Positions 5,745 through 6,872 of a stretch of 6,872 nucleotides of DNA are shown one piece after another; the first letter of the stretch is position 1, and the number at the start of each line of letters is the position of its first letter. Source of the DNA: DAOTXS01 sp034435055 (GTDB lineage: Bacteria; Chloroflexota; Anaerolineae; UBA4142); contig DAOTXS010000073.1 in NCBI GenBank assembly GCA_034435055.1, positions 1-6,872 on the forward strand, read 5' to 3'. The translations under genes were made by a program, and so were the position numbers. The notes under the pieces are model-generated. The model had not been told where the DNA came from. It saw only the letters and a list, made by a program, of their open reading frames with translations, and made no database searches.

Positions 5745-5774
5745 ATTGTATACCAAAACGCGCGCGGCGTCGAA
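5745..5774 (-). promoter_or_regulatory. Probable promoter of the DUF6391-holA unit
   Basis: On the minus strand TACAAT (5745-5750), within TATACAAT, could serve as -10, with TTCGAC (5769-5774) as a poor -35 at 18 nt. This would give a leader of only about 10 nt before ATG 5727, just enough for the GAGG site. No LexA box is seen. Confidence 0.45.
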
Positions 5775-5798
5775 TTGAGTTGGGTCGTGTTTGCGGGG

Positions 5799-5834
5799 AG
5801 AGAAAACAAAAAACGAGGAAGCAAGTTCCTTGCT
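5799..5834 (-). terminator. Possible terminator after the DinB-like gene
   Basis: On the minus strand AGCAAG-GAA-CTTGCT (5820-5834) forms a 6-bp stem, followed after 7 nt by TTTTTTGTTTT. The offset U-tract makes it a weak terminator. It would separate the DinB-like gene from the DUF6391-holA promoter. Confidence 0.4.
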
Positions 5835-5859
5835 GTGAAATTCAGAGGTCTAATGGCTT

Positions 5860-5866
5860 GTTGGGC
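5860..5866 (-). other. attC-like half site after the DinB-like stop
   Basis: GCCCAAC on the minus strand fits the integron 1R consensus RYYYAAC exactly and starts 6 nt after the TGA of the DinB-like gene. It is followed by AAGCC, much as CTAACAAAG begins the larger element at 6361-6490. No matching 2R site (GTTRRRY on the same strand) was found before the DUF6391-like gene, so if real it is a truncated site. Confidence 0.25.
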
Positions 5867-5871
5867 AGCAC

Positions 5872-6333
5872 TCACTTTCCTGTTTTATTCAATGCCTGTT
5901 CAATATCTTTCACGCGGTGATAGGCGGAATGACCGTCAAGGTCTCCGGGCCAATCTGGTCCGCGCTCTCTGCCGCTAAACCATTCTTCAGGTGCCTCTTG
6001 CAATGCAGCCAGAACATCCTTCTGAACTTGTCTGTGCCATGCCAAGACCTTCTGGGGAGAGCGCTTGTGCCAACGCAAGTAAACGAGATGGTTTCCCTGG
6101 TTTATATTGAGCTTGCTTTCGATTGGTCTACGCTGTCTCCTGGCAGAACGGGCAACGTCGGCTTTCCAGTGGGTAATGTGCGCGAGTGCGTCCTTGACGG
6201 TCCAAGGGTCTTTGGATTCAGAGCGGCGCAACAATCGATTCCATTCTTCCTTGGTGAGGTTGGCGACGAGACGATCTAAAAGTTCAAACTCTTGGATAGT
6301 ACGTTTGATAACTTCCTCACGGTTATGACGCAT
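5872..6333 (-). CDS. ClbS/DfsB- or DinB-type four-helix-bundle protein
   Basis: 153 residues, typical length for the DinB/YfiT metal-binding superfamily. Seen: an N-terminal helix REEVIKRTIQEFELLDRLVA (5-24), the DPWTVKDALAHITHWKADV block (42-60) typical of the bundle's second helix, a middle segment NHLVYLRWHKRSPQKVLAWH (81-100), and a C-terminal HSAYHRVKDIEQAL (135-148) with an HxxxH pair. His52 or His55 with His135 and His139 would form the family's usual metal triad. Members include colibactin-resistance ClbS, DfsB, and thiol transferases; substrates vary and none can be assigned here. Despite the DinB name, no SOS box lies upstream. The start is ATG 6333 with AAAGGAGG (6344-6351) 10 nt upstream, rejecting a longer frame to 6366. 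It sits between an attC-like element and a half site, so it may be a captured cassette gene. Confidence 0.85.
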   Translation of the reverse strand: MRHNREEVIKRTIQEFELLDRLVANLTKEEWNRLLRRSESKDPWTVKDALAHITHWKADVARSARRQRRPIESKLNINQGNHLVYLRWHKRSPQKVLAWHRQVQKDVLAALQEAPEEWFSGRERGPDWPGDLDGHSAYHRVKDIEQALNKTGK

Positions 6334-6360
6334 GGTAGAGAAACCTCCTTTGCTTATGGT

Positions 6361-6490
6361 ACCCAACGGCTGGCGTTAGCCGCTGGTGGGCGGGCGGCGG
6401 AACGCCGTCCGATTGGAAAAAGGCTGAGGCGTAGAAAAATGCTTGGAATCGCGCCAGAATCCCCAACGTCGGGTGCACGCTTTGTTAGCC
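6361..6490 (-). repeat. attC-like imperfect palindromic element (possible integron cassette recombination site)
   Basis: The 130-bp non-coding spacer begins on the minus strand with GGCTAACAAAGCG, 17 nt after the Nudix stop, and ends with GCCGTTGGGT, 27 nt before the DinB-like ATG. The end GTTGGGT fits GTTRRRY; the start GGCTAAC misses RYYYAAC at one position. The inner GCGT near each end can pair, as in attC L boxes, but the long arm match is weak. A 9-bp stem (6391-6399 with 6403-6411, one G-U, GAA loop) and a second hairpin CGGCT / AGCCG (6367-6382) lie inside. Position between two short unrelated genes is typical of cassette sites, but a non-integron dispersed repeat is also possible. Confidence 0.4.
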
Positions 6491-6507
6491 CGTTTTTGGT
6501 TGAGCAG

Positions 6508-6872
6508 TTATAACAAGCCTAATGAAACTAAATCATCATCTATTTGTTGAACTATATCGTATGAGCGGATTTCTTTTGGCATAATCCAATTAAATTCAGA
6601 GTGTTCTTTGTCAATCTTTATTTCTATGTTAGATTGAACTGTGAATAAAAAGGGATATACACGGAGTTTCTTGCCATCTTTATTTACAAATACCGTTTTT
6701 CCTTTCTTCATGGGTTTAATCTTTAGATTCAATTCTTCAAATACTTCACGGATTACGGCTTTCTCAAGATTTTCGCCAGACTTAACATAACCTGTAACAA
6801 AACACCATTTCCCAGGGTCGCTGTGCCTATTAGGAGAACGCTTAAGTAATAAGATTTTTTTCTCAGGTCTTT
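6508..6872 (-). CDS. Nudix hydrolase, N-terminus cut by window edge
   Basis: The minus-strand frame is open from the window edge to TAA 6508-6510, giving 120 residues; only the N-terminal strand or so is missing. The Nudix box GYVKSGENLEKAVIREVFEE plus LNL follows GX5EX7REUXEEXGU, with Asn in place of the final Gly. Just upstream, DPGKWCFVTG is the usual pre-box segment. The box's Glu residues bind the divalent metal used to hydrolyse nucleoside-diphosphate-linked substrates; the substrate is not predictable. The gene is clearly AT-rich (about one third GC by eye) with AGA and TTA codons, unlike the CGCG-rich neighbours, suggesting transfer from another genome. The attC-like element starts 17 nt after its stop, as in an integron cassette. 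Confidence 0.9.
   Translation of the reverse strand, partial: RPEKKILLLKRSPNRHSDPGKWCFVTGYVKSGENLEKAVIREVFEELNLKIKPMKKGKTVFVNKDGKKLRVYPFLFTVQSNIEIKIDKEHSEFNWIMPKEIRSYDIVQQIDDDLVSLGLL

Noticed and set aside
1..6872. CRISPR arrays, tRNA or rRNA genes, transposase genes
   Set aside because: No regularly spaced direct repeats, no tRNA-like cloverleaf ends and no transposase or integrase motifs were seen on either strand.

Overview
The window looks like chromosome from a Chloroflexota bacterium, most likely of the Anaerolineae type. This is an inference from the gene set: a LexA that pairs with Bacillus-type SOS boxes, a tungsten aldehyde:ferredoxin oxidoreductase, and a DUF6391-like protein next to holA. 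The moderately GC-rich, CGCG-rich base composition agrees. No rRNA, tRNA or other taxonomic marker is present.

Layout. At 1-845 (minus) is the N-terminal 281 residues of a tungsten aldehyde:ferredoxin oxidoreductase, cut by the window edge. Its 5' leader carries a perfect 24-bp palindrome followed by a U-tract, an attenuator-like arrangement. Divergent from it is lexA (1128-1781, plus), complete with cleavage site and Ser/Lys dyad. Its promoter holds a perfect GAAC-N4-GTTC box, and a strong terminator follows the gene. Next is a consensus promoter (1881-1909) framed by two perfect LexA boxes whose centres are about three helical turns apart. It drives a tight pair: a cysteine-rich protein with a Pro/Ala/Gln tail (1962-2630) and a compact soluble FtsK/SpoIIIE-type motor (2640-3719). 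A small two-helix membrane protein (3791-4171) follows. This apparent SOS-controlled operon is the best candidate here for an undescribed system. Its terminator meets the end of the convergent holA gene.

On the minus strand, 5727 down to 4212, a DUF6391-like protein and holA (DNA polymerase III delta subunit) form a two-gene unit with a 4-nt gap. The right end (5860-6872, minus strand) looks accessory: a ClbS/DfsB/DinB-type four-helix-bundle protein, a 130-bp attC-like element, and an AT-rich Nudix hydrolase cut by the window edge. The order gene, attC-like element, gene, half site resembles decayed integron gene cassettes.

How the genes work together. LexA represses itself and, by inference, the Cys-rich/FtsK-like/membrane-protein operon. 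DNA damage would therefore induce a DNA-pumping ATPase with a metal-binding partner. The AOR, holA and cassette-like genes have no visible LexA box.
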